In this document: piece after piece, positions 1 through 7,363 of the stretch | How the letters are laid out: each line of letters opens with the position of its first letter | Position numbering within the stretch: the stretch's first letter is position 1 | Notes under the pieces: generated by a model | Seen by the model: only the letters and a program-made list of their open reading frames with translations | Told to the model about the DNA's origin: nothing | Databases searched by the model: none | Position numbers and translations under genes: made by a program | NCBI GenBank assembly: GCA_027075275.1 | Contig: JALTBO010000037.1 | Location: 1-36,494 of the forward strand | From: Desulfurobacteriaceae bacterium | GTDB lineage: Bacteria; Aquificota; Aquificia; Desulfurobacteriales; Desulfurobacteriaceae | DNA length: 36,494 bases | Direction: 5' to 3'

Positions 1-333
1 GTAATCGGCACCAACTTTGTGGGCAACCTCAACAAGCTTTTTGGCAATTAAAGGTCTTGAAAGGGCGCTGATGAGTGTGTATTTGCTCTCGTAGAGAGCT
101 CCCGCCCTCATAAGTGGAACGCAGTACTCCCTTGCAAACTCCTCCTTTATGTCGTCAACTATTGCCTCAACGGCTCCAGAGGCCTTTGCCTTTTCGGGTA
201 TCTCGTCAAGCTCCTCGCCCTGTCCAACGTCTGCCGTATAGGTGATGACCTCAAACCCTTTGTCTGTTAACCACCTGACTATTACAGACGTGTCAAGTCC
301 TCCGGAGTAGGCAAGAACAACTCTCTTTCCCAC
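1..333 (-). CDS. argG: Argininosuccinate synthase, N-terminal part (runs off the window)
   Basis: This ATP-dependent enzyme joins citrulline and aspartate to argininosuccinate in the penultimate step of arginine synthesis, in the cytoplasm. The 111 visible residues open with the N-type ATP pyrophosphatase P-loop (AYSGGLDTSV, about residues 8-17), followed by TADVGQGEEL and the IVDDIKEEFA segment that are typical of ArgG. The remaining three quarters lie beyond base 1. I chose GTG at 333 because GGAGGA lies a few bases upstream and no in-frame ATG occurs before an upstream stop. It follows the TrmN6-like gene on the same strand after 65 bases and may be the last visible gene of that unit. The family assignment is secure. 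The start is probable. Confidence 0.95.
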   Translation of the reverse strand, partial: MGKRVVLAYSGGLDTSVIVRWLTDKGFEVITYTADVGQGEELDEIPEKAKASGAVEAIVDDIKEEFAREYCVPLMRAGALYESKYTLISALSRPLIAKKLVEVAHKVGADY

Positions 334-398
334 AGTCTCCTCCAGATGCTCAGGTTCACGGAATTTTAGACCATTTTATTTTGAAGTTCAAAAAGGAA

Positions 399-1139
399 TC
401 ATGGGAGAAAAGTTCTATACTTCTCATCCACTTCGTCGGTATAGACTCTGCTAAAACAGTCCCTATAAACAGTAAGGGGAGGTTCAACGGTAATACCTTT
501 TCCGCCTCCCTTTATAGCTTCCAGAAGAAACAGGTTTGCACTCCTGCCGGGACAGGGATAAATGAAGCGGAGTCTTTTTGGCTCTAAATCTTTCTTCCTT
601 AAAAGGAAGATGGCATCTACAAACCTCTGAACGGGAAGAAGAAGGTAGAAACGACCTCTGTTCTTCAGAAGATACCTGGCAGCCTCTATAAAATCCTCAA
701 GGTTTGCACAGAGCTCCTGACGGGCATAGGCCCTTAAAGGGTTCTCAGCTATACTTCCCCTCTCTGTTTCTATAAATGGAGGGTTGCTTACTACCACATC
801 AAAATCGGACGGCTTAAAGTGCTTTTTTACATCTTTTACGTTAAGGGTTAGAGCAGAAAATCTATCTGAAACCCCGTTAATCTCTGCGTTTTTTAGGGCA
901 AGCTGGACATTCTCAGAGAGAATATCAATACCCACAGCCCTAAGCTCTGGATACTTAAGCAGAAGAAGAATGGGAATAACGCCACAGCCGGTTCCTAAAT
1001 CTATCAGTTTTTCTTTTCCCTTTACTCTTACAAAATCTGTAAGGAGGAAGGTGTCGGTTCCAAACCGGAAACCTCTCTTAAACTGGTAGAACCGACACCT
1101 TTCACTCAGGAAAGTGGAGATGTCAACTTCTCTATCCAC
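399..1139 (-). CDS. TrmN6-like (YfiC family) SAM-dependent N6-adenine methyltransferase
   Basis: This is a Rossmann-fold methyltransferase of 246 residues. The SAM-binding segment LIDLGTGCGVIPILLL lies near residues 45-60, an acidic residue in VGIDILSENV follows, and the N6-amino-methylase motif NPPF is near residue 119. The arrangement matches the TrmN6/YfiC family, which methylates A37 of tRNA-Val. A related amino-methyltransferase with another RNA or protein substrate cannot be excluded. Its first codons overlap the end of the upstream small acidic gene by 8 bases, so the two are translationally coupled. That links a housekeeping-type enzyme to the toxin/immunity pair in one transcript. 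The family is confident and the exact substrate is inferred. Confidence 0.85.
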   Translation of the reverse strand: MDREVDISTFLSERCRFYQFKRGFRFGTDTFLLTDFVRVKGKEKLIDLGTGCGVIPILLLLKYPELRAVGIDILSENVQLALKNAEINGVSDRFSALTLNVKDVKKHFKPSDFDVVVSNPPFIETERGSIAENPLRAYARQELCANLEDFIEAARYLLKNRGRFYLLLPVQRFVDAIFLLRKKDLEPKRLRFIYPCPGRSANLFLLEAIKGGGKGITVEPPLTVYRDCFSRVYTDEVDEKYRTFLP

Positions 1140-1443
1140 AGAGTCTCCTTTTCAGGGACTCAACATACTTTTTTACCTGCTCAACCCAGCGCAGGAAACT
1201 GTTCGTGTCGTCAAAGTAGTAGTTTGCTACGTCTCCTACAACGTGTTCAAAGTCGGCAGGCCTGTTCTTCAGGAAGGCCTCAATCTCGCTGAGGAGTTTC
1301 TCTGCCGTTTCGCAGTCTTTTACCTCCTCCCTTACTATGTCCCAGTCAGACCTCCCCTCCTCTACACCGTAGGAAAAGGCAGCAAGAAGGGAGTAGAAGA
1401 AGGGGTAGCTCTCCTCAAACAGCTTCTCCTTCTCGTAATCCAC
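1132..1443 (-). CDS. Small acidic cytoplasmic protein, probable immunity protein for the adjacent RNase A-like toxin
   Basis: The protein has 103 residues and no signal peptide. By my count it has 23 acidic and 14 basic side chains, so it is strongly acidic. It looks mostly helical, with a central LLSEIEAFLK helix and a GDVANYYF...FLRWVEQVKKYV ending. From memory this resembles the CdiI-type immunity family that accompanies RNase A-like CdiA toxins (conserved leucine-rich helix, a Tyr-Tyr segment, then a WL/WV helix), but I could not search it. Position is the main support: it begins 12 bases after the toxin stop on the same strand, the standard place for an immunity gene. Acidic immunity proteins usually bind basic nuclease domains. 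Without that context I would call it hypothetical. Confidence 0.6.
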   Translation of the reverse strand: MDYEKEKLFEESYPFFYSLLAAFSYGVEEGRSDWDIVREEVKDCETAEKLLSEIEAFLKNRPADFEHVVGDVANYYFDDTNSFLRWVEQVKKYVESLKRRLCG

Positions 1444-1455
1444 GTCCTCCTCCGG

Positions 1456-1950
1456 TTAAGTTGGGTATGCCGTTAAGACAATAAAACCAAACCTTCTGTC
1501 CTTTTTCAACACTATTCTGGCATCTCTGCAGACCGACTCTTTATAACAGCCTTTTCCCCTTTCAACCTTTACTCCTATAGGCTTATCTCCCCTGTAGACA
1601 AGAACCAGCTTGTCTGGCGAGCTGGGGTCTGAAAGCCACTTTTTAATTCTGTCGGCGTTCTGTGAAATGGCAGCTTCAACAACTCTCTCTGCTGTTTCGT
1701 AGTCGTAGAAGGAACTTGCATACCTTAAACGTGGCTCTCTCTTAAGCCTTTCAACAAGCCAGCTGAAATCCTTTCCTACGTGGCGTCTTATTGTATGTCC
1801 ACCAACAGTCTCGTAGAACTTTAGGCCTTTGTAGTGGAGCTCCTTCAGGACCGCACCATTTACCTGTGTGGAGCTCCCTCCCTTAAAACACCCTGCAACA
1901 GGCAGAATAAACAGTAGAATCAGCGTAAGCAAGGCCAAGGCTTTCTTCAT
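1456..1950 (-). CDS. Lipoprotein with a C-terminal bacterial RNase A-like (CdiA-CT type) toxin domain
   Basis: ATG at 1950 is preferred over an upstream TTG because GGAGG sits 6 bases before it, giving 164 residues. Residues 1-20 are a signal peptide ending in the lipobox VAG-Cys21. Residue +2 after the cysteine is Phe, not Asp, which would favour the outer membrane under the enterobacterial rule. About residues 50-164 match my knowledge of the bacterial RNase A-like toxin domain: GGHTIRRHVGK (His52, His57), a segment with paired W and L residues, LVYRGDKPIGVKV, and the signature ending VLTAYPT (Thr160, Tyr162). The domain is known from CdiA C-termini such as that of Yersinia kristensenii, where it degrades RNA. 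Here it is not on a giant CdiA but on a short lipoprotein of its own. The next gene is probably its immunity protein. The domain call is from pattern memory; delivery and target are unknown. Confidence 0.8.
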   Translation of the reverse strand: MKKALALLTLILLFILPVAGCFKGGSSTQVNGAVLKELHYKGLKFYETVGGHTIRRHVGKDFSWLVERLKREPRLRYASSFYDYETAERVVEAAISQNADRIKKWLSDPSSPDKLVLVYRGDKPIGVKVERGKGCYKESVCRDARIVLKKDRRFGFIVLTAYPT

Positions 1951-1968
1951 TTTCAACCTCCGTTGAAA
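1951..1968 (-). promoter_or_regulatory. RNA hairpin displaying the ribosome-binding site of the toxin lipoprotein
   Basis: Read on the minus strand this is TTTCAAC-GGAG-GTTGAAA, a perfect 7-bp inverted repeat whose 4-base loop is part of the Shine-Dalgarno sequence. It ends directly before the toxin ATG. In mRNA the ribosome-binding site would sit in or beside the loop and the AUG at the foot of the stem, so folding could tune translation with temperature or a bound factor. The pairing is visible; the regulatory role is inferred. As DNA the same inverted repeat could instead be an operator for the divergent obg promoter. Confidence 0.45.
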
Positions 1969-1991
1969 TTACTTTTTAAATAACCTACCTT
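1963..1991 (+). promoter_or_regulatory. Possible promoter of the obg operon
   Basis: TTGAAA at 1963-1968 and TACCTT at 1986-1991 are separated by 17 bases, the standard spacing for a sigma-70 type promoter, and lie 29 bases before the obg ATG. The -10 element matches consensus only partly. The -35 element overlaps one arm of the inverted repeat at the divergent toxin gene, so the two transcription units could influence each other. Confidence 0.3.
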
Positions 1992-2019
1992 TGTTCTGCA
2001 ACCCTATTAAGGAGGAAAA

Positions 2020-3051
2020 ATGGCCCAGTTTATTGATAGAGCTAAAATATTTGTCCAGGGAGGACACGGAGGCAACGGATGTGTTGCCTTCAGGCGGGAA
2101 AAGTTCGTTCCCAAAGGAGGCCCTGCCGGAGGAAGCGGAGGAAAAGGGGGAGACGTTATCCTTGAAGCAGACAGGAACGTCCATACCCTTTTAGACTTCA
2201 AGTACAAACGCCACTACAAAGCAGAGAGGGGACGCCACGGAGAAGGGAACAAGAGAAGCGGAAAGAGCGGCAAAGACCTGATAATTAAAGTTCCCGTTGG
2301 AACGGTTGTTAAAGACGCTGAAACTGGGGAAGTTTTAGGCGACCTTACAGAACACGGCCAGAGGTTAGTTGTTGCAAGAGGTGGAAGGGGAGGAAGGGGA
2401 AATGCAGAGTTTGCAACTCCTACCCGCCAGGCTCCAGACTTTGCAGAGCCGGGAGAGCCGGGAGAGGAGAGGTGGATTGAGCTTGAGCTGAAGCTCCTTG
2501 CAGACGTTGGCCTTGTAGGTTTCCCAAACGCAGGAAAGTCAACGTTCCTTTCAAGAATTTCTGCCGCAAAGCCGGAAATTGCAGACTACCCGTTCACAAC
2601 TTTAAGGCCGATTTTAGGAGTAACGGAGGTTGACGGCCACTCCTTTGTTGTCGCAGACATTCCAGGGCTCATAGAGGGAGCCCACAAAGGAAAAGGTTTA
2701 GGACACGAGTTTTTAAGGCACGTTGAAAGGACAAAGCTTCTCCTACACCTTATTGACTTAACAGACCAGACAAGGACTCCAGAGGAAGCCTTTGAGGCAA
2801 TAAACAGGGAGCTCTCCCTCTACTCTCCAAAACTTGCTGAGAAGCCGCAGATAGTTGTAGGAACGAAAATTGACGCCCTTTCAGACAGGAGCGTTATAGA
2901 AAGGTTAAAGAGGTATTTTGAAGAAAAAGGGTATCCTTTCTTTGCCGTTTCTGCAGTAACGGGAGAGGGTATGAATGAGCTTATGAGGTTTGTCTCCCGG
3001 AAGCTTAAGGAGATTGAGAATGCTGAAGAAGGCAAAGAGAATAGTGGTTAA
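2020..3051 (+). CDS. obg: Obg-family GTPase, ribosome assembly (ObgE/CgtA)
   Basis: This essential GTPase binds the large ribosomal subunit and couples its maturation to nucleotide status. The 343 residues show the glycine-rich Obg fold at 1-158 ([20 protein letters not shown]) and then a G domain. That domain contains G1 GFPNAGKST near 168, switch segment YPFTTLRP, G3 [10 protein letters not shown]4 GTKID and G5 SAVTGEG. There is no long C-terminal OCT domain, as in many thermophiles. GGAGG lies a few bases before the ATG. It is the first gene of an overlapping operon, and its last 32 bases overlap the start of proB. Assignment is secure. Confidence 0.97.
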   Translation: MAQFIDRAKIFVQGGHGGNGCVAFRREKFVPKGGPAGGSGGKGGDVILEADRNVHTLLDFKYKRHYKAERGRHGEGNKRSGKSGKDLIIKVPVGTVVKDAETGEVLGDLTEHGQRLVVARGGRGGRGNAEFATPTRQAPDFAEPGEPGEERWIELELKLLADVGLVGFPNAGKSTFLSRISAAKPEIADYPFTTLRPILGVTEVDGHSFVVADIPGLIEGAHKGKGLGHEFLRHVERTKLLLHLIDLTDQTRTPEEAFEAINRELSLYSPKLAEKPQIVVGTKIDALSDRSVIERLKRYFEEKGYPFFAVSAVTGEGMNELMRFVSRKLKEIENAEEGKENSG

Positions 3052-4096
3052 AGTAGGCTCGCAGCTCCTTGCCGGAGATGAGGGCCTTAACAGTGAGTTT
3101 ATAGGGGAGCTCTCCCGTCAGGTAGGGGAGCTCCGCCGAAAGGGTAGGGAAGTTATACTGGTCAGCTCAGGTGCAGTCCTTGCCGGAATAAAGGCTTTAG
3201 GGCTCAACAGAAAACCCTTTTCCCTCTCTGAGAAACAGGCCCTCTCAGCCGTTGGGCAGCCCTACCTGATGGAGGAATACAGAAAAGCCTTTAAAGAGTA
3301 TGGAACAGAGGTTGCACAGGTTCTATTAACAGCAGAAGACCTGAGGTCAAAAGAGAGGTTCCTGAACGCAAAGAATACCTTTGAAGCCCTTTTAAAGTTC
3401 GGCGTTGTTCCCGTTGTAAACGAAAACGATACAGTTTCCGTAGAGGAGATAAAGATAGGAGATAACGACAACCTCTCAGCCCACGTTTCGGTTCTGGTAA
3501 ACGCGGATCTTCTGATAATCCTTACAACGGCAAACGGTATATACGATAGAGACCCTACAAATAACCCAAACGCCAAGCTCATTCCAGTTGTTGAGAACGA
3601 GGAGGAGCTTTTTAAAACTTGCGACTTCTCCTGTAAAACAGACTTTGGAACCGGTGGAATGGGAACAAAGGTTGAGGCAGCACTGAAAGCTGCAAGAAAA
3701 GGTATTCCCGTAATCGTTGCCGGAGGAAGGGAAAAGGATATTCTGCTAAGAATAGTAAATGGGGAGAAAACCGGAACGCTCTTTATTCCTAAAAAGAAAC
3801 TAAAGGCTAAAGGGTACAGAATTCTCTACCTAATGAAACCGAAAGGGAAACTCTTTATAGATGAAGGAGCTGAGGAGGCTGTGGTAAAGCTGGGGAAAAG
3901 CCTCCTCTCAAAAGGAGTTAAAAAGGTTGAAGGGAAATTTGAAAAGGGAGACGCAGTAGAGGTTTACTCACTGAAGGGAGAACTAATAGGTAAAGGGACT
4001 GTCAGGTGCAGCAGTAACGAGATTGAAAAGACCAATCTCTGCATTCACAGAGACGACTTTGTTCTGCTGAAGGAGGTGGAAGGTGAAGGTGTCTGA
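3020..4096 (+). CDS. proB: Glutamate 5-kinase with PUA domain
   Basis: The enzyme phosphorylates glutamate to glutamyl-5-phosphate, the first step of proline synthesis. In its 358 residues the amino-acid kinase fold shows KVGSQLLAG near residue 12, SSGAVLAG, the substrate segment [19 protein letters not shown] and [14 protein letters not shown]-terminal PUA domain (about 270-350) is typical of full-length ProB. I chose the ATG at 3020, with GGAG at 3009-3012, because it starts directly at [13 protein letters not shown]; a longer reading from 2990 adds ten unsupported residues. It overlaps obg by 32 bases. proA is not in the window, so the pathway is completed elsewhere. Confidence 0.95.
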   Translation: MLKKAKRIVVKVGSQLLAGDEGLNSEFIGELSRQVGELRRKGREVILVSSGAVLAGIKALGLNRKPFSLSEKQALSAVGQPYLMEEYRKAFKEYGTEVAQVLLTAEDLRSKERFLNAKNTFEALLKFGVVPVVNENDTVSVEEIKIGDNDNLSAHVSVLVNADLLIILTTANGIYDRDPTNNPNAKLIPVVENEEELFKTCDFSCKTDFGTGGMGTKVEAALKAARKGIPVIVAGGREKDILLRIVNGEKTGTLFIPKKKLKAKGYRILYLMKPKGKLFIDEGAEEAVVKLGKSLLSKGVKKVEGKFEKGDAVEVYSLKGELIGKGTVRCSSNEIEKTNLCIHRDDFVLLKEVEGEGV

Positions 4097-4415
4097 GTTC
4101 TTAAAAAATGGAACCAAACACTTTACTGAGAAAGAGCCCGAAGGTTTCAAAGCACTTCCCGAGGTGAGAGAGGGAGTTCACAAACTTCAATTCTTCATAA
4201 AAGAGGAAGACGGAAAAATTAAGGAGTGCCTTTTCAGGGCCTCTAAAAGGTGTAAAAAGCTGCTGGCTCTTTCTGAAAGAACATGTCAGCTTATAGAGGA
4301 AAAGGGCAGCTTGAACGTTTCTAAAGAGGAGCTCCTCTCATTTTTCAGCGGAGAGAAGGACAGAAAGAAAATGGAAGAGAGGGCGGAAATTGTAGAGAGA
4401 GCTCTCCAGAGATGA
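4083..4415 (+). CDS. Unknown protein with faint IscU/NifU-like features
   Basis: I do not recognise this 110-residue protein with certainty. A middle stretch with the pattern LQFFIKEEDGKIKECLFRAS, followed by cysteines at 49, 57 and 68 and a LIEEKG helix, recalls the order of the iron-sulfur scaffold IscU/NifU N-terminal domain (a strand pair, Cys-bearing loop, helix). The exact Cys motifs of that family are not present. The start is GTG at 4083, with GGAGGT at 4073-4078. It overlaps proB by 14 bases and the next gene by 4 (ATGA), so it is translated as part of this operon. The scaffold idea is a weak inference. Confidence 0.7.
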   Translation: MKVSEFLKNGTKHFTEKEPEGFKALPEVREGVHKLQFFIKEEDGKIKECLFRASKRCKKLLALSERTCQLIEEKGSLNVSKEELLSFFSGEKDRKKMEERAEIVERALQR

Positions 4416-5236
4416 TATGCAGAAAACTCCTAAAGAAAGGTTCATCTATCTCCTACCTTGCTTTTGCAGTCTGCGACCTTTTTGAGAGCGACTACATGTT
4501 CTACGCTGCCTCAATTGCTTACTATACCCTTATGTCTATCATTCCGCTCTTTATCTTCCTGTTCTTCCTTGGAATGGTCATCTTCCACGTAAACTTTCAG
4601 GAGCTGATACCTAAAGAGTTTATAAACTCACCTCTAAAGCCCATTATCCTTCAGTTTCAAAAGGTCATAAACAACTCCGGAATTATCAGCGGAACCGCCG
4701 CCCTTGTAATGTTCTGGTTCTCAAGAGGAATTTTTACCTCCATTGAACGCTCCTTCTGTGAGATTCTGGAAGTTGAAAACCCTGCCGGCTTTCTCTACAG
4801 ACATATAGCCATAATCCTGGTAATATTTCTCCTCTGGGCCCTTATGTTCATCTTCTACGTTGCCCACTACCTGATCGCAGCGCTCCTTCCTCAGTTTCCG
4901 GAGCTCTCCCTCCTCTCATCCTTAGTTCCCCCCTTTCTCCTCTTTATAGTCCTTACGTCCATCTACTACTTCCTTCTTCCTGTAAGCGTTCCTTTCAAAA
5001 CAGTATTCAAAATATCTCTCCTCATCTTCTCAATTCTCGCAGTATTTGAAAGGTTCTTTGTCTGGTTCATCCTTAACGTCTCAAAGGTTAGCATCCTCTA
5101 CAGCTCCTTTGCTGCCGTTATCATCTTCCTCATATGGATATACTATTCAGCAACCGTAATACTCTTAGGGGCAGGTATAGTTAAAGGGAAACTGATTGCA
5201 GAAGGAGAGCTAAATGAGGGTAGTAAGGTCAGTTAA
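4412..5236 (+). CDS. YihY/BrkB-family inner-membrane protein
   Basis: The protein has 274 residues with about six hydrophobic membrane segments. The family hallmark is in the first third: a soluble N-terminus with [22 protein letters not shown] leading into the first membrane helix, and a conserved polar [11 protein letters not shown] region further on. The family was once named RNase BN by mistake; its real role is uncertain, with proposals around transport or envelope function. The start ATG overlaps the previous stop (ATGA) and the end overlaps panC by 23 bases. Codon use and spacing resemble the neighbours. Confidence 0.88.
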   Translation: MICRKLLKKGSSISYLAFAVCDLFESDYMFYAASIAYYTLMSIIPLFIFLFFLGMVIFHVNFQELIPKEFINSPLKPIILQFQKVINNSGIISGTAALVMFWFSRGIFTSIERSFCEILEVENPAGFLYRHIAIILVIFLLWALMFIFYVAHYLIAALLPQFPELSLLSSLVPPFLLFIVLTSIYYFLLPVSVPFKTVFKISLLIFSILAVFERFFVWFILNVSKVSILYSSFAAVIIFLIWIYYSATVILLGAGIVKGKLIAEGELNEGSKVS

Positions 5237-6071
5237 AGAGATGCAGGCCATCTCAAGAAGCTATTTCAGGACAGGAAAAGAGGTAGGATTCGTTCCCACA
5301 ATGGGATACCTCCACGAAGGACACCTGAGTTTAGTAAGGAAAGCAAAGGAAGAAAACGCAATTGTTGTTGTAAGCATATTCGTAAACCCCACTCAGTTTG
5401 GCCCCAATGAAGACTACGAAAGATACCCAAGGGACGAGGAGAGAGATAAAAAACTGCTGGAAAAGGAAGAAGTTGACTACCTATTCATTCCCTCCGTCTC
5501 TGAAATGTACCCTGAAAACTTCTCAACTTACGTTGAAGTTCTGGAATTAACCGAAGGACTCTGCGGGGCAAAGAGACCGGGACACTTCAGAGGAGTTGCA
5601 ACTGTAGTTACAAAGCTTTTGAACATAGTCCAGCCAACAAGAGCTTACTTCGGAGAAAAAGACTACCAGCAGCTCCAGGTAATAAAAAGGCTCGTAAGGG
5701 ACTTAAACATCCCTGTTGAAATCGTTGGCTGCCCGATAGTGAGGGAGAAGGACGGCCTTGCAATGAGCTCAAGGAACACTTACCTCTCTCCAGAGGAAAG
5801 GAAATCTGCCCTTTCACTTTACAGAGGTTTAAAGCTTGCAGAGGAACTATTTGAGAAAGGTGAGAGAAACCCAGAGGTTATAAAAGAAAAAGTTAAAGAA
5901 TTTATCCTCTCTCATCCTCACGTTAAAAAGGTTGACTACATTGAAATTGTTGACCCTGAAAACCTGAAACCTGTAAAAGAGGTGAAAGAGGGAGACGTTA
6001 TAGCACTTGCAGTGTTTGTAGGGAATACAAGACTCATAGACAACCATAAGTTCGGAAGAAAGCTACCTTAA
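5214..6071 (+). CDS. panC: Pantothenate synthetase
   Basis: It condenses pantoate and beta-alanine, using ATP, to give pantothenate (vitamin B5) for coenzyme A. All signatures are visible in the 285 residues: [12 protein letters not shown] with the HIGH-like HEGH near residue 34, [42 protein letters not shown], and the MSSRN motif near 185. The start ATG has AAGGAG just upstream and lies inside the end of the yihY-like gene. It closes the operon that begins with obg; a 163-base non-coding stretch follows before yjbQ. Confidence 0.97.
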   Translation: MRVVRSVKEMQAISRSYFRTGKEVGFVPTMGYLHEGHLSLVRKAKEENAIVVVSIFVNPTQFGPNEDYERYPRDEERDKKLLEKEEVDYLFIPSVSEMYPENFSTYVEVLELTEGLCGAKRPGHFRGVATVVTKLLNIVQPTRAYFGEKDYQQLQVIKRLVRDLNIPVEIVGCPIVREKDGLAMSSRNTYLSPEERKSALSLYRGLKLAEELFEKGERNPEVIKEKVKEFILSHPHVKKVDYIEIVDPENLKPVKEVKEGDVIALAVFVGNTRLIDNHKFGRKLP

Positions 6072-6234
6072 GGGAAAAGGAACATTTGAAAACCCGAATT
6101 TTTAAGTTCTACAAAGCTGAGATAATAGATAAGTAGCCGGAGAGTACTCTCCAGCCTGGAAAACCACGCTCAAGCTATAGAAAAAACTCAAAGCTGATAA
6201 AATCTTAATGGAAGATAAAATCTCAGGAGGGGTA
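6072..6234. other. Intergenic region with a perfect 14-bp palindrome and short direct repeats
   Basis: This 163-base stretch between panC and yjbQ has no open frame I would call. It contains the perfect palindrome GGAGAGTACTCTCC (6139-6152). A near-repeat starting AAAGCTGA is found just after 6110 and again near 6190. No T-run follows the palindrome, so it is not a standard intrinsic terminator; an operator or a processed leader is more likely. No known riboswitch is apparent. A promoter for yjbQ should lie here, but I cannot place it convincingly. Confidence 0.4.
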
Positions 6235-6636
6235 ATGGTTTACGAGATAACCCTCAAGACCAACGGAAGAAGCCAGTTTATTGACATAACAAGGCAGGTG
6301 GAATCCATAGTTATCCAGTCAGGCATAAAAAAAGGAATCTGCGTAATATACGTTCCCCACACAACAGCAGGAGTTACAATAAACGAAAACGCAGATCCTA
6401 CGGTAAAAAAGGACATTATCTCAATGCTTGATAAACTCGTTCCCTGGAGGGAACCTTTTTACGAACACGCTGAGGGAAACTCTGCAGCCCACATAAAGTC
6501 AAGTCTTATAGGCTGCAACCAGACAGTTATAGTTCAGGAAGGGAAACTATTACTCGGAACATGGCAGGGAATCTACTTCTGCGAGTTTGACGGCCCAAGA
6601 ACGAGAAAGGTTTACGTAAAGGTGATAGGAGAATAA
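6235..6636 (+). CDS. yjbQ: YjbQ (UPF0047) family protein, secondary thiamine-phosphate synthase-like
   Basis: The product is a single-domain beta protein of 133 residues. The family motifs GICVIYVPHTTAGVTINENAD, the EGNSAAHIKSSLIG region with its conserved histidine, and the ending LGTWQGIYFCEFDGPR are all present. E. coli YjbQ can replace thiamine-phosphate synthase weakly when overproduced; the normal role is unsettled. I chose ATG at 6235 because AGGAGG lies at 6224-6230 and the protein then begins MVYEIT, as usual for the family; a start at 6208 would add nine unsupported residues. Its stop codon abuts the 3' end of the oppositely directed RNase P RNA. Confidence 0.92.
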   Translation: MVYEITLKTNGRSQFIDITRQVESIVIQSGIKKGICVIYVPHTTAGVTINENADPTVKKDIISMLDKLVPWREPFYEHAEGNSAAHIKSSLIGCNQTVIVQEGKLLLGTWQGIYFCEFDGPRTRKVYVKVIGE

Positions 6637-6960
6637 CCGGGAGCAGTCCGTAAGCCGGGTTCTGTTCTAAGGGGGCCATTTATCTGTGCGGCTTACCCGC
6701 TGGCATCGGGCGGGCCACCCTTAAACGCCAGCCTATTTAGCCTTGCTCCGGGAGGGGGTTGCCGTGCCTCCTTCCCTCACGGGTCGGAGCGGTGGTCTCT
6801 TACACCACCCTTTCACCCTTACCACCTTATAGGTGGCGGTCTCCTCTCTGTGGCCCTTCCGCAGGGTCGCCCCTGCCCGGCTCAACGCCGGCTCCCTGCC
6901 CTGTGGAGCCCGGACTTTCCTCCCGGGGTTAAACCCCGAGCGGCCCCTCGTCCTGCTCCC
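6637..6960 (-). ncRNA. rnpB: RNase P RNA (catalytic RNA of tRNA 5' maturation)
   Basis: On the minus strand the region begins GGGAGCAGGACGAGG and carries the universal bacterial P4 signature AGGAAAGTCCGGGCTCC (plus-strand 6905-6921). Near its 3' end is AGAACCCGGCTTACGG, the other conserved block. The P1 helix is verifiable: GGGAGCAG from the 5' end (6953-6960) pairs with CTGCTCCC at the 3' end (6639-6646). About 324 nt is within the usual bacterial range. The mature 3' end touches the stop codon of yjbQ, which runs toward it, and I see no intrinsic terminator. Upstream on the same strand is the thiamine-binding-family gene. Ends are accurate to a few bases. Confidence 0.96.
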
Positions 6961-6985
6961 GAATAGTAATATAGGCTTTTAAAGC

Positions 6986-7300
6986 CTACTTGCTAACTTC
7001 TTTTCCCAGCTTGCTCTCAACCGACTTAATCTTCTGAACTAGCCTGTTGCTCCTGCCTTTCCTGATATCAAACTTAACAACAGAATAGACCCTGTTGCAG
7101 TCTGGCTCAAGCTGTTTATAGGCCTCTCCTATAATTTTCAGTGCTTCGTCTACGGTTTCGGTTTCAAAAACCGTTCCCATAGGAGTAAGCTTATAGGGAA
7201 TACCGCTCTCATCAATCATTTTAATAATTCTGGAAACGTACTCACTTACGCTTTCTCCCTTATCTGTAGGGAACATGGCGAACTCAACAAGGACAGACAT
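6986..7300 (-). CDS. MTH1187-family thiamine-binding protein
   Basis: This small ferredoxin-fold protein has 104 residues. It begins MSVLVEFAMFPTDKGESVSEYV, and the middle LTPMGTVFETETVDEAL is the signature of the MTH1187/YkoF-like family (formerly DUF77). Members bind thiamine or related ligands as oligomers. ATG at 7300 is preferred over the preceding TTG since GGGAGGG then has normal spacing. It is transcribed divergently from herA and toward rnpB. Another thiamine-associated gene, yjbQ, lies on the far side of rnpB, which may be meaningful or chance. Confidence 0.88.
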   Translation of the reverse strand: MSVLVEFAMFPTDKGESVSEYVSRIIKMIDESGIPYKLTPMGTVFETETVDEALKIIGEAYKQLEPDCNRVYSVVKFDIRKGRSNRLVQKIKSVESKLGKEVSK

Positions 7301-7328
7301 CAAACCCTCCCAGAAACGAAGTTATTCT

Positions 7329-7334
7329 TATAAT
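7329..7334 (+). promoter_or_regulatory. Consensus -10 box ahead of the herA operon
   Basis: A perfect TATAAT hexamer lies 29 bases before the herA TTG in the 63-base divergent gap. No good -35 hexamer is seen 16-18 bases upstream, so the promoter is only tentative. Confidence 0.35.
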
Positions 7335-7363
7335 TTAGACCATAACGTTTCCGGAGGAGAAAC

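Noticed and set aside
381-587. Short plus-strand open frame of 68 codons in the TrmN6-like gene
   Set aside because: It overlaps the end of the methyltransferase in antisense and shows no family features.
1114-1476. Open frame of 120 codons on the plus strand opposite the immunity candidate
   Set aside because: The minus-strand reading has a proper start, ribosome-binding site, coupling to its neighbours and plausible composition; the plus-strand reading lacks these.
6072-6234. Thiamine (TPP) riboswitch upstream of yjbQ
   Set aside because: The conserved TPP-aptamer sequence blocks are not visible in this stretch.
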